From the NCBI RefSeq assembly GCF_002119765.1, contig NZ_CP021112.1, positions 1,978,501 through 2,042,500 of the forward strand: a DNA stretch of 64,000 nt. Direction: 5' to 3'. The number at the start of each line of letters is the position of its first letter. The first letter of the stretch is position 1. The stretch comes from Pseudorhodoplanes sinuspersici (lineage in GTDB: Bacteria; Pseudomonadota; Alphaproteobacteria; Rhizobiales; Xanthobacteraceae). This document shows, piece after piece, positions 7,813 through 17,607 of the stretch. The translations under genes were made by a program, and so were the position numbers. Below the pieces are notes generated by a model that worked only from the letters and a program-made list of their open reading frames with translations, did no database searches and had not been told where the DNA came from.

Positions 7813-9501
7813 ATGGCTGACGTCGCTCGCAAACTCGCGAATGGGGCAACCCGTATCGGCTTCGAGACCGACCCCTCGCGCTACAAGCATTGGAAACTGT
7901 CGGTCGATGGCGACATTGCTACGCTCGCCATGGACGTGGACGAGAAGGGCGGTCTCTACGAAGGCTATGAGCTGAAGCTCAATTCCTACGACCTCGGCGT
8001 CGATATCGAGTTGGCCGATGCGCTGCAGCGCCTGCGTTTCGAATATCCCGACGTGAAAGTGGTATTGTTGCGCTCCGGCAAGCCGCGCGTCTTCTGCGCC
8101 GGCGCCAATATTCGCATGCTCGCGGGCGCGACGCATGGCGACAAAGTCAACTTCTGCAAATTCACCAACGAGACCCGCAACGGCATCGAGGACTCGAGCG
8201 AGTTTTCGGGCCAGAAGACGATTTGCGTCGTGACCGGCGCCTGTGCTGGCGGTGGGTATGAGCTGGCGCTTGCTGCCGATCACATCATGATGGTCGATGA
8301 CGGTTCGTCCGCTGTGTCGCTTCCCGAATTGCCATTGCTGGCGGTGTTGCCGGGCACCGGCGGTCTCACCCGCGTCACCGATAAGCGCAAGGTACGTCGC
8401 GATCATGCCGACGTGTTCTGCACGACCGAAGAGGGCGTGAAAGGCAAGCGCGCGGTCGATTGGCGCCTGGTCGATGAAGTCGTCGCGGCACCGAAACTCG
8501 AGCAGATCGTGACCGAGCGTGCCAGGGAATTCGCGGGCAAGTCGGATCGCCCGTCCGGTGCGAAGGGCATTGCGTTGACGCCGCTGAACCGCAAGGTCAA
8601 TGGCGAAACGGTCGAATACAAATCCGTCACGGTGAAGCTGAATCGCAAAGAGCGTATCGCCACCATCACAGTGCGCGGACCCGAAGTGCCGCCCCCGGTC
8701 AATGCGGACGACATGGTCAAGCTTGGCGCGGATTTCTGGCCACTGCGGCTGGCGCGCGAACTGGACGATGCCATTCTCGATATTCGCACTAACGAAGGCG
8801 ATATCGCCGTCATCGTGTTCAAGTCGGAAGGCGATCCCGAACAGGTTCTTAGCTACGATGCCTTCCTCGAAGCCAATAAATCGAACTGGCTCGCGCGCGA
8901 AATCAGTCTTTACTGGAAGCGTGTTCTCAAGCGCGTCGATCTAACCTCGCGCAGCCTTGTTGCGATTATCGAGCCAGGATCGTGCTTCGCCGGTACGCTT
9001 GCTGAAATCGTCTTCGCCTGCGATCGCTCCTATATGCTGATCGGTCAGCTCAACGGCGGCAATCAGCCGCCGGCGACCATCGCGTTGAGCAAAGCGAATT
9101 TCGGCCCTTATCCGATGCCGAACGGGATCAGCCGGCTGGAAAGCCGCTTCCTCGATGACAAGGCCTCGCTCGATGCTGCGAAGGCGAAGATCGGTCAGGC
9201 GCTCGACGCGGAGGCCGCCGAGAAGGCCGGGCTTGTCACCTTCGCCTTCGATGACATCGACTGGGAAGACGAAATCCGCATCTTCCTTGAGGAGCGCGCA
9301 AGCTTTTCGCCTGATGGCCTTACTGGTCTTGAAGCCAATCTGCGCTTCGGCGGACCGGAGACGATGGAATCGAAAATCTTCGCGCGCCTGACCGCATGGC
9401 AGAACTGGATTTTCCAGCGGCCGAACGCTGTTGGCGAGGAAGGCGCATTGCGCCGCTATGGCACCGGACAGAAGCCGGTGTTCGATACGCGGCGCGTTTA
9501 A
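7813..9501 (+). CDS. boxC: Benzoyl-CoA dihydrodiol lyase (2,3-epoxybenzoyl-CoA dihydrolase)
   Basis: BoxC opens the ring of 2,3-epoxybenzoyl-CoA hydrolytically, giving 3,4-dehydroadipyl-CoA semialdehyde and formate. The 562-aa product carries two crotonase-like regions: VFCAGANIRMLAGATH with GACAGGGYELALAADHIMM in the first half, and IEPGSCFAGTLAEIVFACDRSYML in the second. Length and the start MADVARKLAN (ATG 7813, preceded by CCAAGG) fit the family; the frame is open further upstream only through the promoter. It is followed 20 bp later by boxB. Confidence 0.95.
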   Translation: MADVARKLANGATRIGFETDPSRYKHWKLSVDGDIATLAMDVDEKGGLYEGYELKLNSYDLGVDIELADALQRLRFEYPDVKVVLLRSGKPRVFCAGANIRMLAGATHGDKVNFCKFTNETRNGIEDSSEFSGQKTICVVTGACAGGGYELALAADHIMMVDDGSSAVSLPELPLLAVLPGTGGLTRVTDKRKVRRDHADVFCTTEEGVKGKRAVDWRLVDEVVAAPKLEQIVTERAREFAGKSDRPSGAKGIALTPLNRKVNGETVEYKSVTVKLNRKERIATITVRGPEVPPPVNADDMVKLGADFWPLRLARELDDAILDIRTNEGDIAVIVFKSEGDPEQVLSYDAFLEANKSNWLAREISLYWKRVLKRVDLTSRSLVAIIEPGSCFAGTLAEIVFACDRSYMLIGQLNGGNQPPATIALSKANFGPYPMPNGISRLESRFLDDKASLDAAKAKIGQALDAEAAEKAGLVTFAFDDIDWEDEIRIFLEERASFSPDGLTGLEANLRFGGPETMESKIFARLTAWQNWIFQRPNAVGEEGALRRYGTGQKPVFDTRRV

Positions 9502-9521
9502 GAAAACACGAGGAGCGCACC

Positions 9522-10967
9522 ATGAACTACATGAATGTCGATTACTCGACCCGGATTCCGAACAATGTCGGTCTCACTGAGGACGCCCGTGTCTTGAAGG
9601 CGCTCGAGACCTGGCATCCTGGCTATCTGAGCTGGTGGCAGGATATGGGGCCGGAGGGTTTCCAGGAATCGCTCGTTTATCTGCGGACGGCCGTGTCGGT
9701 CGATCCGAAAGGCTGGGCCAAGTTCGATTACGTGCGCATGCCGGAATATCGCTGGGGCGTGTTGCTTGCGCCGGCGGAAGAAGGCCGCAAGGTCAATTTT
9801 GGCCAGCATCTGGGTGAGCCGGCGTGGCAGGAAGTGCCGGGCGAGCATCGCGCGCTCCTGCGCCGCCTCATCGTCATCCAGGGCGACACCGAGCCGGCCT
9901 CAGTCGAACAGCAACGCCATCTCGGTAAGACCGCGCCGTCGCTCTACGACATGCGCAACCTGTTCCAGGTGAATGTCGAGGAAGGTCGTCATCTTTGGGC
10001 GATGGTGTATCTCCTGCACAAATATTTCGGCCGCGATGGTCGCGATGAAGCGGATGATTTGCTCCGCCGCCGTTCCGGCTCCGAGGAGGCGCCGCGCATG
10101 CTTGGCGCCTTCAATGAATCGACGCCGGATTGGCTGTCCTTCTTCATGTTCACGTTCTTCACCGATCGCGACGGCAAGATGCAGCTTGAAAGCCTGGCGC
10201 AATCGGGCTTCGATCCGCTGTCGCGTACCTGCCGCTTCATGCTGACCGAGGAAGCGCATCACATGTTCGTCGGCGAGACCGGCATCGCGCGCACTGTGCA
10301 GCGCACCTGCGAGGCAATGAAGGCGGCCGGCATCGATGATCCGAATGAAATTGCAAAGGTCCGTGCGCTCGGCGTGATTGATCTGCCGACCATCCAGAAG
10401 AAGCTGAACCTGCACTATTCACTGTCGCTCGATCTATTCGGTTCCGAGGTCTCGACCAACGCTGCCAATGCTTACAACAACGGCATCAAGGGGCGATATC
10501 AGGAGACGAAGATCGACGACGATCACCGCCTGACCAACGACACCTATCCAGTGCTGAAATTCGTCGATGGCGAGATCAAGCTGGTGGATGAGCCGGCGCT
10601 GACCGCCCTGAATATGCGTCTGCGCGACGACTACACCAACGATTGCGCCAAGGGCGTCGAGCGCTGGAACAAGGTGATCGAAAAGACCGGCGTGAATTTC
10701 CGTCTTGAATTGCCGCATGTCGCGTTCCACCGCCATGTTGGCGAATTCAAGGATGTGCATGCGTCGCCGACTGGCATCGTGCTGACCGACGCCGACTGGG
10801 CGAAGATGCGCGATCAGTGGCTGCCGTCAAAGGACGACGGTGCATTCATCGAAGCGCTGATGAAGCCGGTGACCGAGCCGGGCAAATACGCAAGCTGGAT
10901 CTCGCCGCCAAAGGTGGGTATCGACAATAAGCCCGGCGAATTCGAATATGTGAAGATCGCGGCGTGA
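9522..10967 (+). CDS. boxB: Benzoyl-CoA 2,3-epoxidase, diiron oxygenase subunit
   Basis: BoxB inserts oxygen into benzoyl-CoA to form the 2,3-epoxide, using electrons from BoxA. The 481-aa protein contains diiron ligands recognisable in NVEEGRHLWAMVYLL and LTEEAHHMFVGETGIARTV. ATG at 9522 follows AGGAG (9511) at good spacing; the frame is open further upstream inside boxC but begins no better there. The gene is unusually well conserved in box clusters and is a reliable marker for the pathway. Confidence 0.97.
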   Translation: MNYMNVDYSTRIPNNVGLTEDARVLKALETWHPGYLSWWQDMGPEGFQESLVYLRTAVSVDPKGWAKFDYVRMPEYRWGVLLAPAEEGRKVNFGQHLGEPAWQEVPGEHRALLRRLIVIQGDTEPASVEQQRHLGKTAPSLYDMRNLFQVNVEEGRHLWAMVYLLHKYFGRDGRDEADDLLRRRSGSEEAPRMLGAFNESTPDWLSFFMFTFFTDRDGKMQLESLAQSGFDPLSRTCRFMLTEEAHHMFVGETGIARTVQRTCEAMKAAGIDDPNEIAKVRALGVIDLPTIQKKLNLHYSLSLDLFGSEVSTNAANAYNNGIKGRYQETKIDDDHRLTNDTYPVLKFVDGEIKLVDEPALTALNMRLRDDYTNDCAKGVERWNKVIEKTGVNFRLELPHVAFHRHVGEFKDVHASPTGIVLTDADWAKMRDQWLPSKDDGAFIEALMKPVTEPGKYASWISPPKVGIDNKPGEFEYVKIAA

Positions 10968-10972
10968 CCCTT

Positions 10973-11118
10973 ACCTCTCCCCGCGATGCGGGGAGAGGTC
11001 GGTCGCCGAAGTGTAACGCAGGCGACCGGGTGAGGGGCTTTGCGAATGCCCCTCACCCGGCTCGGACTTGATAGTCCTCGCCACCCCCTCCTCGTAAACG
11101 GGGAGAGGGAAGAGAGTG
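10973..11118. repeat. Hairpin repeats between boxB and boxA
   Basis: Three GC-rich hairpins: ACCTCTCCCCGC/GCGGGGAGAGGT at 10973-10999 (loop GAT), CCGGGTGAGGGGC/GCCCCTCACCCGG at 11026-11060, and an imperfect one at about 11082-11118. They fill the boxB-boxA gap and probably affect mRNA stability rather than end transcription, as no T-run follows. Confidence 0.8.
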
Positions 11119-11122
11119 CGCC

Positions 11123-12325
11123 ATGAGCGAGACCCAAACAGCAACAGGACCGAAGAAGCAGCACCTCATCGATCCCGAGGTTTGCATCCGCTGCAACACC
11201 TGTGAGGAGACCTGCCCGGTCGATGCGATCACGCACGACGACAACAACTATGTCGTCGATGCCGAGAAGTGCAATTTCTGTCTCGACTGTATCTCGCCAT
11301 GTCCGACGGGCTCGATCGACAACTGGCGCGTCGTCAATGCTGCCTATAGCATCGACGATCAATTCGGCTGGCAGGAATTGCCGGCGCAGGAAGAGATCGC
11401 CAGCGCCGAGGATGGCGGCGAAGCCGTTGACGACGAAGCTGCGAAGCTGATCGCTGAGGCGCATTCCGGCAGCGGTGGAAAAAGTATTGCGCCGGCCTCA
11501 GCCAGCAAGCCGACGATCAATCTTTACAATCGCGGCCGTCCGGTTACGGCAACAGTCACCGGCAATTTCAGATTGACCGAAGCCGAAGCCGATAACGACG
11601 TGCGCCACGTCATTCTCGATTTCGGCGATGCCTCTTTCCCGATCCTTGAAGGCCAGAGCATCGGCATCATTCCGCCTGGTAGCGATGAGAACGGCAAGCC
11701 GCATGTCATCCGGCTCTATTCCGTTGCCAGTCCGCGCGATGGCGAGAAGCCGAAAACCAACAATCTCGCGCTGACGGTGAAGCGCGAGCCGCAAGGTCTG
11801 TGCTCCAATTATGTTTGCGATCTGAAGAAGGGCGACACGGTTCAGGTCACAGGTCCGTTTGGCGCCACCTTCCTGATGCCTGATGATCCGTCCGCCAATA
11901 TCATCATGATCTGCACCGGCACGGGCTCCGCGCCGTTTCGTGGGTTCACCGAGCGCCGCCGCCGCACCATGCGCGATGCACCGGGCCGCATGATGATCTA
12001 TTTCGGCGCGCGCCGTCCGGAGGAATTGCCGTATTTCGGCCCGCTGCAGAAAGTGCCGGATGGGTTGTTGCGCAAGCACTTCGCCTATTCGCGGGTGCCC
12101 GGCGAGCCGAAAACCTACGTACAGGATCGCATGCGCGCGACCGCTGAAGAGATGCTGGTGTTTCTCAAGAACGCCAGGACGCATATTTACATCTGCGGCC
12201 TCAAGGGCATGGAAGCGGGTGTCGATGAGGCATTGGCCGATATCTGCCGCAGCGCGGGCATGGACTGGGCCAGTCTGCGCGGCGACATGCGTGCGCAAGG
12301 TCGCTATCACGTCGAAACGTACTAG
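11123..12325 (+). CDS. boxA: Benzoyl-CoA epoxidase reductase subunit
   Basis: BoxA passes electrons from NADPH to BoxB. The 400-aa protein starts with a two-cluster ferredoxin domain: [12 protein letters not shown] (Cys21, 24, 27, 31) and [12 protein letters not shown] (Cys50, 53, 56, 60). After a charged linker comes a ferredoxin-NADP reductase module with FAD-binding [12 protein letters not shown] and the NADP motif [12 protein letters not shown], ending RYHVETY as in plant-type FNRs. The ATG at 11123 follows GGGAAGAGAG. It ends the box operon. Confidence 0.96.
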   Translation: MSETQTATGPKKQHLIDPEVCIRCNTCEETCPVDAITHDDNNYVVDAEKCNFCLDCISPCPTGSIDNWRVVNAAYSIDDQFGWQELPAQEEIASAEDGGEAVDDEAAKLIAEAHSGSGGKSIAPASASKPTINLYNRGRPVTATVTGNFRLTEAEADNDVRHVILDFGDASFPILEGQSIGIIPPGSDENGKPHVIRLYSVASPRDGEKPKTNNLALTVKREPQGLCSNYVCDLKKGDTVQVTGPFGATFLMPDDPSANIIMICTGTGSAPFRGFTERRRRTMRDAPGRMMIYFGARRPEELPYFGPLQKVPDGLLRKHFAYSRVPGEPKTYVQDRMRATAEEMLVFLKNARTHIYICGLKGMEAGVDEALADICRSAGMDWASLRGDMRAQGRYHVETY

Positions 12326-12421
12326 GGAAATTCCAGTCCCCGGCCTCGCTTCTATGCTCGCTCTGGTCGAGGACTTTGAATAGCCTGCGCTCCATCATTG
12401 CTTGATGGAAATCGTAAAAGC

Positions 12422-12796
12422 ATGAATGCGGTTGCGGATCCCGCTCGGTGCATTCCGATCCTGGCCTCGTTGGATCTCGACGAGTCCTATCGCTTCTACG
12501 TTGACCGGCTCGGCTTCCAAGGCGCTCGCTACGGCGAGTATCTGATCGTGAAGCGCGACGATATGGAGATGCATTTCTGGCTGACAAAGGACCGGATCTT
12601 CCCTGAGCATACGTCGTGCTACATTCGCGGAGGCCAGGTTCCGGCGCTTTATGCAGAGTACAAAGCGCGCGGTGTCGAAAGACTATCCGACTTCGTGATC
12701 AGGCCGTGGGATATGAAGGAATTCTACATTCACGATCCGCATGGCAATCTTCTGCGGTTCGGTTGTGCGCCACAGGAGATCGCGGAGAACGGATGA
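12422..12796 (+). CDS. VOC-superfamily (glyoxalase/bleomycin resistance-like) protein
   Basis: A small 124-aa protein of the vicinal-oxygen-chelate fold: CIPILASLDLDESYRFYVDRLGF near the N-terminus and FYIHDPHGNLLRFG at the C-terminal end. The pattern resembles bleomycin-binding proteins, which sequester a ligand rather than catalyse. ATG 12422 is chosen although the ribosome site is weak; the frame is open from TTG 12398. A 7-bp hairpin (TCCATCA/TGATGGA, 12391-12409) lies just before the start. It overlaps the next VOC gene by 4 bp. Confidence 0.8.
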   Translation: MNAVADPARCIPILASLDLDESYRFYVDRLGFQGARYGEYLIVKRDDMEMHFWLTKDRIFPEHTSCYIRGGQVPALYAEYKARGVERLSDFVIRPWDMKEFYIHDPHGNLLRFGCAPQEIAENG

Positions 12797-13158
12797 TGCG
12801 CCTGCGCTCACTGACGCCGATGCTGCAAGCCGGAGATTTGCAGCGGACGATCGCCTGGTACGAATCCGTGCTCGGATTTCGCTGTGTCCGTCGCGAGAAA
12901 CACTGGTGTCGGCTGGAGCGGGATGGTGTGACGCTGATGTTCATGCGCAACGAGCATGTCGGCACACCGCACGCGACCGGCACACAATATATCTATGTCG
13001 ATGATCTGAATGCGTTGTGGAATGCTATCAAGGACCGCGTGACGCCCGAATGGGGGCCTGAGAAAATGCCCTACGGCATGATGGAGTTCGCGATCAAGGA
13101 TCCGGACGGCTATCTGCTCAGTTTCGGCGAGGAACTGGAGAAAGCCGAGGACAAATAA
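12793..13158 (+). CDS. VOC-superfamily protein
   Basis: A second VOC-fold protein, 121 aa: LTPMLQAGDLQRTIAWYESVLGF and a C-terminal EFAIKDPDGYLLSFGEEL. The start at 12793 overlaps the stop of the preceding VOC gene (ATGA), so the two are co-translated and may form a heterodimer or share a ligand. A second ATG follows directly at 12796. Function not predictable from sequence. Confidence 0.83.
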   Translation: MMRLRSLTPMLQAGDLQRTIAWYESVLGFRCVRREKHWCRLERDGVTLMFMRNEHVGTPHATGTQYIYVDDLNALWNAIKDRVTPEWGPEKMPYGMMEFAIKDPDGYLLSFGEELEKAEDK

Positions 13159-13159
13159 A

Positions 13160-13183
13160 AACGGCCGGGCAAGCCCGGCCGTT
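13160..13183. terminator. Bidirectional terminator hairpin between convergent genes
   Basis: AACGGCCGGGC (13160-13170) pairs perfectly with GCCCGGCCGTT (13173-13183). It sits between the VOC gene ending at 13158 and the minus-strand aminotransferase ending at 13209, preceded by AATAAA on the plus strand. Confidence 0.75.
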
Positions 13184-13208
13184 GAAGCATTTGCCGCTGG
13201 AAATGGGA

Positions 13209-14417
13209 TTATTCCGCAGCCACCCGCGCCGGCGTGGCGTGCGCGGAGACAAGATAGTCCATCGCCGCCTGCACGCCGCCCTTCTTGTGTGGAACGCCAG
13301 CCAGCGACAGCGCCATTTCGGTCGCAGCCAGTGCACCCATGATGGTGGTATCGTTGGTGTCGCCGAGGTGACCGATGCGGAAATACTTTCCCGCCAGCGC
13401 TCCGAAGCTTGCGCCGTAGGAAATGTTGAAATGCTCGAGTGCGATCCCGCGGAAGGCATCGGCATCATGGCCGTCCGGCAACAGAATCGCGGTGACCGTC
13501 GACGAGTAGTATTTCGGATCGCGGCACAGGATCTCGAGGCCCCAATGCTTCACCGCGCGGCGCACGGCTTCGCCAAGCCGGTCGTGGCGTGCAAAGACAT
13601 TGTCGAGCCCTTCCTCGTGCAGCATGCCGATGCTCTCGACCAGTCCGCCGAGCATCAGCGTTGCGGGAGTGTACGGGAAGAAGCCGACCTTGTTCATGTT
13701 GATCATGTCGGCCCAGTCGAAGAACGACTTCGGCAGCTTCGAGGTTTTGTAGGCTTCGAGTGCCTTCGGGCTGAGCGCATTGAAGGACATGCCGGGCGGC
13801 AGCATCAAACCCTTCTGCGCACCGCCGATCGCGACGTCGACACCCCATTCGTCATGCCGGTAATCGGCAGAGCCGAGCGAGGAAATCGTATCCACCATCA
13901 ACAGAGCCGGATGACCGGCGGCATCGATGGCCTTGCGGATTGCGGCGATGTCGCTGGCGCAGCCGGTCGAGGTCTCGTTGTGAACGACGCAGACCGCTTT
14001 GATCTCCTTGCCGGTGTCCTGGCGCAGATGCGCCTCGATCGCAGCAGGATCGGCGCCGACACGCCAGTCGGTCTTGATAAACTCGGGCTGCAGGTCGAAC
14101 TTCTCGGCCATCTTCTTCCAGAGGGTGGCGAACTGGCCGGTTTCGATCATCAACACCTTGTCGCCGGGCGAGAGCGTGTTGACGAGCGCGCCTTCCCAGG
14201 CACCGGTTCCGGTCGCGGTGTAGATGATCACCGGGTTAGAGGTCTTGAAGATGGTCTTGATGCCTTCGAGAGCCTTCTTCGCCATCTTGGCGAATTCCGG
14301 ACCGCGATGGTCGATGATCGGCATATCGATGGCGCGCAAAACGCGATCCGGGACCGGTGTTGGTCCGGGAATCTGCAGAAAATGGCGGCCGGGGGCACGC
14401 GATGAATTCTGGGCCAT
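13209..14417 (-). CDS. Serine-glyoxylate / alanine-glyoxylate aminotransferase-like PLP enzyme
   Basis: Class V aminotransferase of 402 aa. PLP-binding lysine is Lys202 in GGAQKGLMLPPG, preceded by the aspartate of LLMVDTISSLGS; the N-terminal PGPTPVPDRVLRA and YTATGTGAWEGAL agree with serine-glyoxylate and alanine-glyoxylate aminotransferases. Likely reaction: amino transfer to glyoxylate, giving glycine and hydroxypyruvate or pyruvate. ATG 14417 has AAGGAG upstream. It is divergent from a glycolate/D-2-hydroxyacid dehydrogenase-like gene that could supply glyoxylate, which supports this role but does not prove it. Confidence 0.87.
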   Translation of the reverse strand: MAQNSSRAPGRHFLQIPGPTPVPDRVLRAIDMPIIDHRGPEFAKMAKKALEGIKTIFKTSNPVIIYTATGTGAWEGALVNTLSPGDKVLMIETGQFATLWKKMAEKFDLQPEFIKTDWRVGADPAAIEAHLRQDTGKEIKAVCVVHNETSTGCASDIAAIRKAIDAAGHPALLMVDTISSLGSADYRHDEWGVDVAIGGAQKGLMLPPGMSFNALSPKALEAYKTSKLPKSFFDWADMINMNKVGFFPYTPATLMLGGLVESIGMLHEEGLDNVFARHDRLGEAVRRAVKHWGLEILCRDPKYYSSTVTAILLPDGHDADAFRGIALEHFNISYGASFGALAGKYFRIGHLGDTNDTTIMGALAATEMALSLAGVPHKKGGVQAAMDYLVSAHATPARVAAE

Positions 14418-14598
14418 CGTCGGTAACTCCTTGAAGAAAATGGCAGTCTCAAAGCCAAAAGGGCAGCCTTGGCGGCCCGAACTTGCCCGGATGAACACTG
14501 AATGCGACATTCCGGTCAAGCCCAAAGCGGGCATGGCGCAATAGCAAAAACGTATCGACGCCCCTTAAAGGGCGCAAAAAAGACGGCCGGAGGAAGCG

Positions 14599-17500
14599 TT
14601 GCCAGACACATTGAGGCCCGGACTGGAGCGGCGGCTCAAATCCGCGATCCAGGGCGAGGTCAGGTTCGACCGCTTCACCCGCGGCCGTTATGCGACGGAT
14701 GCGTCCCATTATCAGATGATGCCCATCGGCGTGGTGACGCCACGGACGATGGATGATGCCGCACGCGCGATCGATATCGCCCGTGAGGAAAGCGTCACCG
14801 TGCTGGCGCGGGGCGGGGGGACCTCGCAATGCGGGCAGACCGTCAACGAATCGCTTGTCATCGATTGCTCGAAATATCTCAACCGCATCATCGACATCGA
14901 TGTCGCGAACCGGCGCTGTGTGGTCGAGCCCGGGATCGTGCTCGAGGATCTCAACCGCGCGTTGAAGCCACATGGCCTGTGGTTTCCGGTCGATATTTCA
15001 ACGGCGTCACGCGCCACCATCGGAGGAATGACCGGGAATAATTCCTGCGGCGCGCGCTCACTACGCTATGGCAACACGCGCGAGAATGTCGTCTCGATCG
15101 AGGCTATCCTTGCCGGTGGTCGGCGGCAGACATTCGGTTCTTCGCCCGCTGATCTGTCGGATCATCTGCATTCGTCGGCGATGGTCGATCTCGGCCGCGA
15201 TCTGCTTGCACTGGGTGCCCGTGAGGCCGATGAGATCGTCGCCCGCTTCCCGAAAGTGCAGCGCCGGGTCGGCGGCTATAACCTTGATGCATTGCTGCCC
15301 GGCCGCAACGACCTCAACCTCGCGCACATCCTGGTCGGCTCCGAGGGCACGCTTGGCTTCACGACACAGGTTGAGTTGAAACTTGCACCGCTATTGGGTC
15401 GCCGCGCGGTGGGCGCGTGTCACTTCGGCCGCTTCCATGATGCGATGGATGCGGCTCAACACATTGTGCGGCTGAAGCCGATCGGCGTCGAGCTCGTCGA
15501 TCGCACCATGATCGAGCTCGCACGCGAGATTGCGATCTTTCGTCCGACGCTGGAGCAATTCGTGCGCGGCACGCCGGACGCGATCCTTCTGGTCGAATTT
15601 GGCGAGGACGACCAGGATGAAAATCTCCGCCGTCTCAGGCAGCTCTCCGAATTGATGGGCGATCTCGGTTACAGCTTCGCCAAGACCGGTGCGAAGCAGG
15701 GCGGTGTGGTCGAGGTGCTGGATCCGGCCTTGCAGGCGGCGATCACCGATGTCCGCACCTCGGGTTTGAACATCATGATGTCGATGAAGGATGAGGGAAA
15801 GCCCGTGTCCTTCGTCGAGGACTGCGCGGTGCCCTTGGAGCATCTGGCAGAATACACCGCGCGCCTCACGGAAGTGTTCGAAAAGAACGGCACGCGGGGC
15901 ACCTGGTACGCGCATGCAAGCGTCGGCTGTCTGCATGTGCGACCAATCCTCAATTTGCGTCTCGACAAGGACGTCAAGGCGATGCGTGCGATCGCCGAGG
16001 AAGCCTTTGCCATGGTGCGCGCGTACAAGGGTTCGCATTCGGGTGAACACGGCGACGGCCTTGTTCGTTCGGAATTTCATGAATTCATGTTTGGATCGCG
16101 TCTGGTGCACGCGTTCGAAGAGGTGAAGACACTTTTTGATCCTGGAAATCTCTTTAATCCCGGCAAGATCGTGCGTGCGCCGAAATTCGACGATCGCAAT
16201 TACTTCCGCTTCCGTCCCGGGTATCGCGGCGAAGATATCACGACGCGGCTGGATTGGTCGGCCTGGCCGGGCAAAGGCGGCGGTTTCCAGGGCGCGGTCG
16301 AGATGTGCAACAACAACGGCGCCTGCCGGAAGATCGAAGGCGGCGTCATGTGCCCGAGCTATCGCGTCACGCGCGACGAAAAAGATGTCACACGCGGTCG
16401 CGCCAATTCGCTGCGTCTTGCCGTCACCGGTCAACTCGGTGCCAATGCGCTCACCTCCGATGACATGGCCGAGACGATGAAGCTTTGCGTATCCTGCAAA
16501 GCCTGCCGCCGCGAATGCCCGACCGGTGTTGACATGGCGCGCATGAAAATCGAAGTGCTGTCGGCGCGAGCGGCGCGCTTCGGTTTCTCGCTGCGCGATC
16601 GCCTGATCGGCTGGCTGCCGCGTTATGCGCCTCATGCCGCGAAAGTGCCGTGGCTGCTGAATTTGCGAAACGTCGTGCCGGGTGCGGGTTGGCTGTCGGA
16701 GGTGCTGGCGGGATTTAGTGCCAAGCGGAGTTTGCCGAGGTGGCGGACAGATATCTTTTGCGACCCGTCTCCGTCATGGCCAGGCTTGACCCGGCCATCC
16801 ACGACTTTGACGAAGGAAAACGTGGATGCCCGGCACGAGGCCGGGCATGACAAAAAGGATATGGCTGAGGGCGACATCGTCCTCTTCGCCGACACTTTCA
16901 ATCGCTATTTCGAGCGCGAAAATCTCGACGATGCGATTGCGGTGCTGTCGGCCGCCGGTTATCGCGTGCATATCGCGCAACCTCTCAAGAAAAATCAGCG
17001 GCCGCTGTGTTGCGGGCGGACCTTCCTGTCGGTCGGCGCCGTCGATCAGGCACGCGAGGAGGCGGAGCGCACGCTTGCGGCATTGAAGCCCTTTATCGAC
17101 AAGGGCGTTCCTGTGATCGGCCTCGAGCCGAGCTGCATTCTCAGTTTCCGTGACGAAATACCGGCATTGATAAAGTCCGACACGTCGAAGGCATTGTCGC
17201 AGCTTGCGCTCACGTTCGAAGAGTTTCTGGCGCGCGAGCACAAGGCCGGCCGGTTTTCGCTCAAGCTGAAATCCATGCCGCAACGCGCGTTGGTGCATGG
17301 CCATTGTCACCAGAAAGCGTTTGAAGCCTTCACACCGGTACAGACCGTGCTGAAACTCATTCCCGATCTGAAGGTCGAGGCGATCGAGTCGAGTTGTTGC
17401 GGCATGGCCGGGGCATTCGGTTATGCCGCCGACAGCATCGACGTTTCGCTCGCGATGGGTGAATTGTCGCTTTTACCGGCTGTTCGAAAGGCGCCGGATG

Positions 17501-17607
17501 ACGCCATCCTCGTTGCAGACGGCACATCCTGCCGGCATCAGATTCATGACGGCGCGGGCCGGGACGCTATGCATGTGGCGCGCGTGCTGGCGCGGGCGAT
17601 CGCCTGA
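14599..17607 (+). CDS. FAD-linked oxidase fused to Fe-S / CCG oxidoreductase (D-2-hydroxyacid dehydrogenase-like)
   Basis: A 1002-aa flavo-iron-sulfur dehydrogenase. Domains: PCMH FAD-binding (about 35-270; GMTGNNSCGARS), FAD oxidase C-terminal (about 270-530; GSHSGEHGDGLVRSEF), 4Fe-4S ligands in CNNNGACRKIEGGVMC and CVSCKACRRECP (about 570-645), and CCG domains (CCGRTFLSVGA, HGHCHQKAF, SSCCGMAGAFG). This layout matches YdiJ-type D-2-hydroxyglutarate / D-lactate / glycolate oxidases. The TTG start at 14599 is supported by GGAGG 5 nt upstream. Residues about 725-754 are encoded by a palindromic repeat inserted in frame. Confidence 0.88.
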   Translation: MPDTLRPGLERRLKSAIQGEVRFDRFTRGRYATDASHYQMMPIGVVTPRTMDDAARAIDIAREESVTVLARGGGTSQCGQTVNESLVIDCSKYLNRIIDIDVANRRCVVEPGIVLEDLNRALKPHGLWFPVDISTASRATIGGMTGNNSCGARSLRYGNTRENVVSIEAILAGGRRQTFGSSPADLSDHLHSSAMVDLGRDLLALGAREADEIVARFPKVQRRVGGYNLDALLPGRNDLNLAHILVGSEGTLGFTTQVELKLAPLLGRRAVGACHFGRFHDAMDAAQHIVRLKPIGVELVDRTMIELAREIAIFRPTLEQFVRGTPDAILLVEFGEDDQDENLRRLRQLSELMGDLGYSFAKTGAKQGGVVEVLDPALQAAITDVRTSGLNIMMSMKDEGKPVSFVEDCAVPLEHLAEYTARLTEVFEKNGTRGTWYAHASVGCLHVRPILNLRLDKDVKAMRAIAEEAFAMVRAYKGSHSGEHGDGLVRSEFHEFMFGSRLVHAFEEVKTLFDPGNLFNPGKIVRAPKFDDRNYFRFRPGYRGEDITTRLDWSAWPGKGGGFQGAVEMCNNNGACRKIEGGVMCPSYRVTRDEKDVTRGRANSLRLAVTGQLGANALTSDDMAETMKLCVSCKACRRECPTGVDMARMKIEVLSARAARFGFSLRDRLIGWLPRYAPHAAKVPWLLNLRNVVPGAGWLSEVLAGFSAKRSLPRWRTDIFCDPSPSWPGLTRPSTTLTKENVDARHEAGHDKKDMAEGDIVLFADTFNRYFERENLDDAIAVLSAAGYRVHIAQPLKKNQRPLCCGRTFLSVGAVDQAREEAERTLAALKPFIDKGVPVIGLEPSCILSFRDEIPALIKSDTSKALSQLALTFEEFLAREHKAGRFSLKLKSMPQRALVHGHCHQKAFEAFTPVQTVLKLIPDLKVEAIESSCCGMAGAFGYAADSIDVSLAMGELSLLPAVRKAPDDAILVADGTSCRHQIHDGAGRDAMHVARVLARAIA
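16771..16857. repeat. Palindromic element inserted in frame inside the FAD/Fe-S dehydrogenase gene
   Basis: CCGTCATGGCCAGGCTTGAC begins a tract with inverted arms: CCCGGCCATCCACG (16789-16802) against CGTGGATGCCCGG (16820-16832), then GCCCGG/CCGGGC nested to 16847, ending CATGACAAAAAG. It encodes PSWPGLTRPST and DARHEAGHDKK, peptides I recognise from spurious ORFs over this repeat in Bradyrhizobium-type genomes. Confidence 0.78.

Noticed and set aside
15391-16635. Minus-strand open frame of 414 codons
   Set aside because: Shadow of the FAD/Fe-S dehydrogenase coding sequence.
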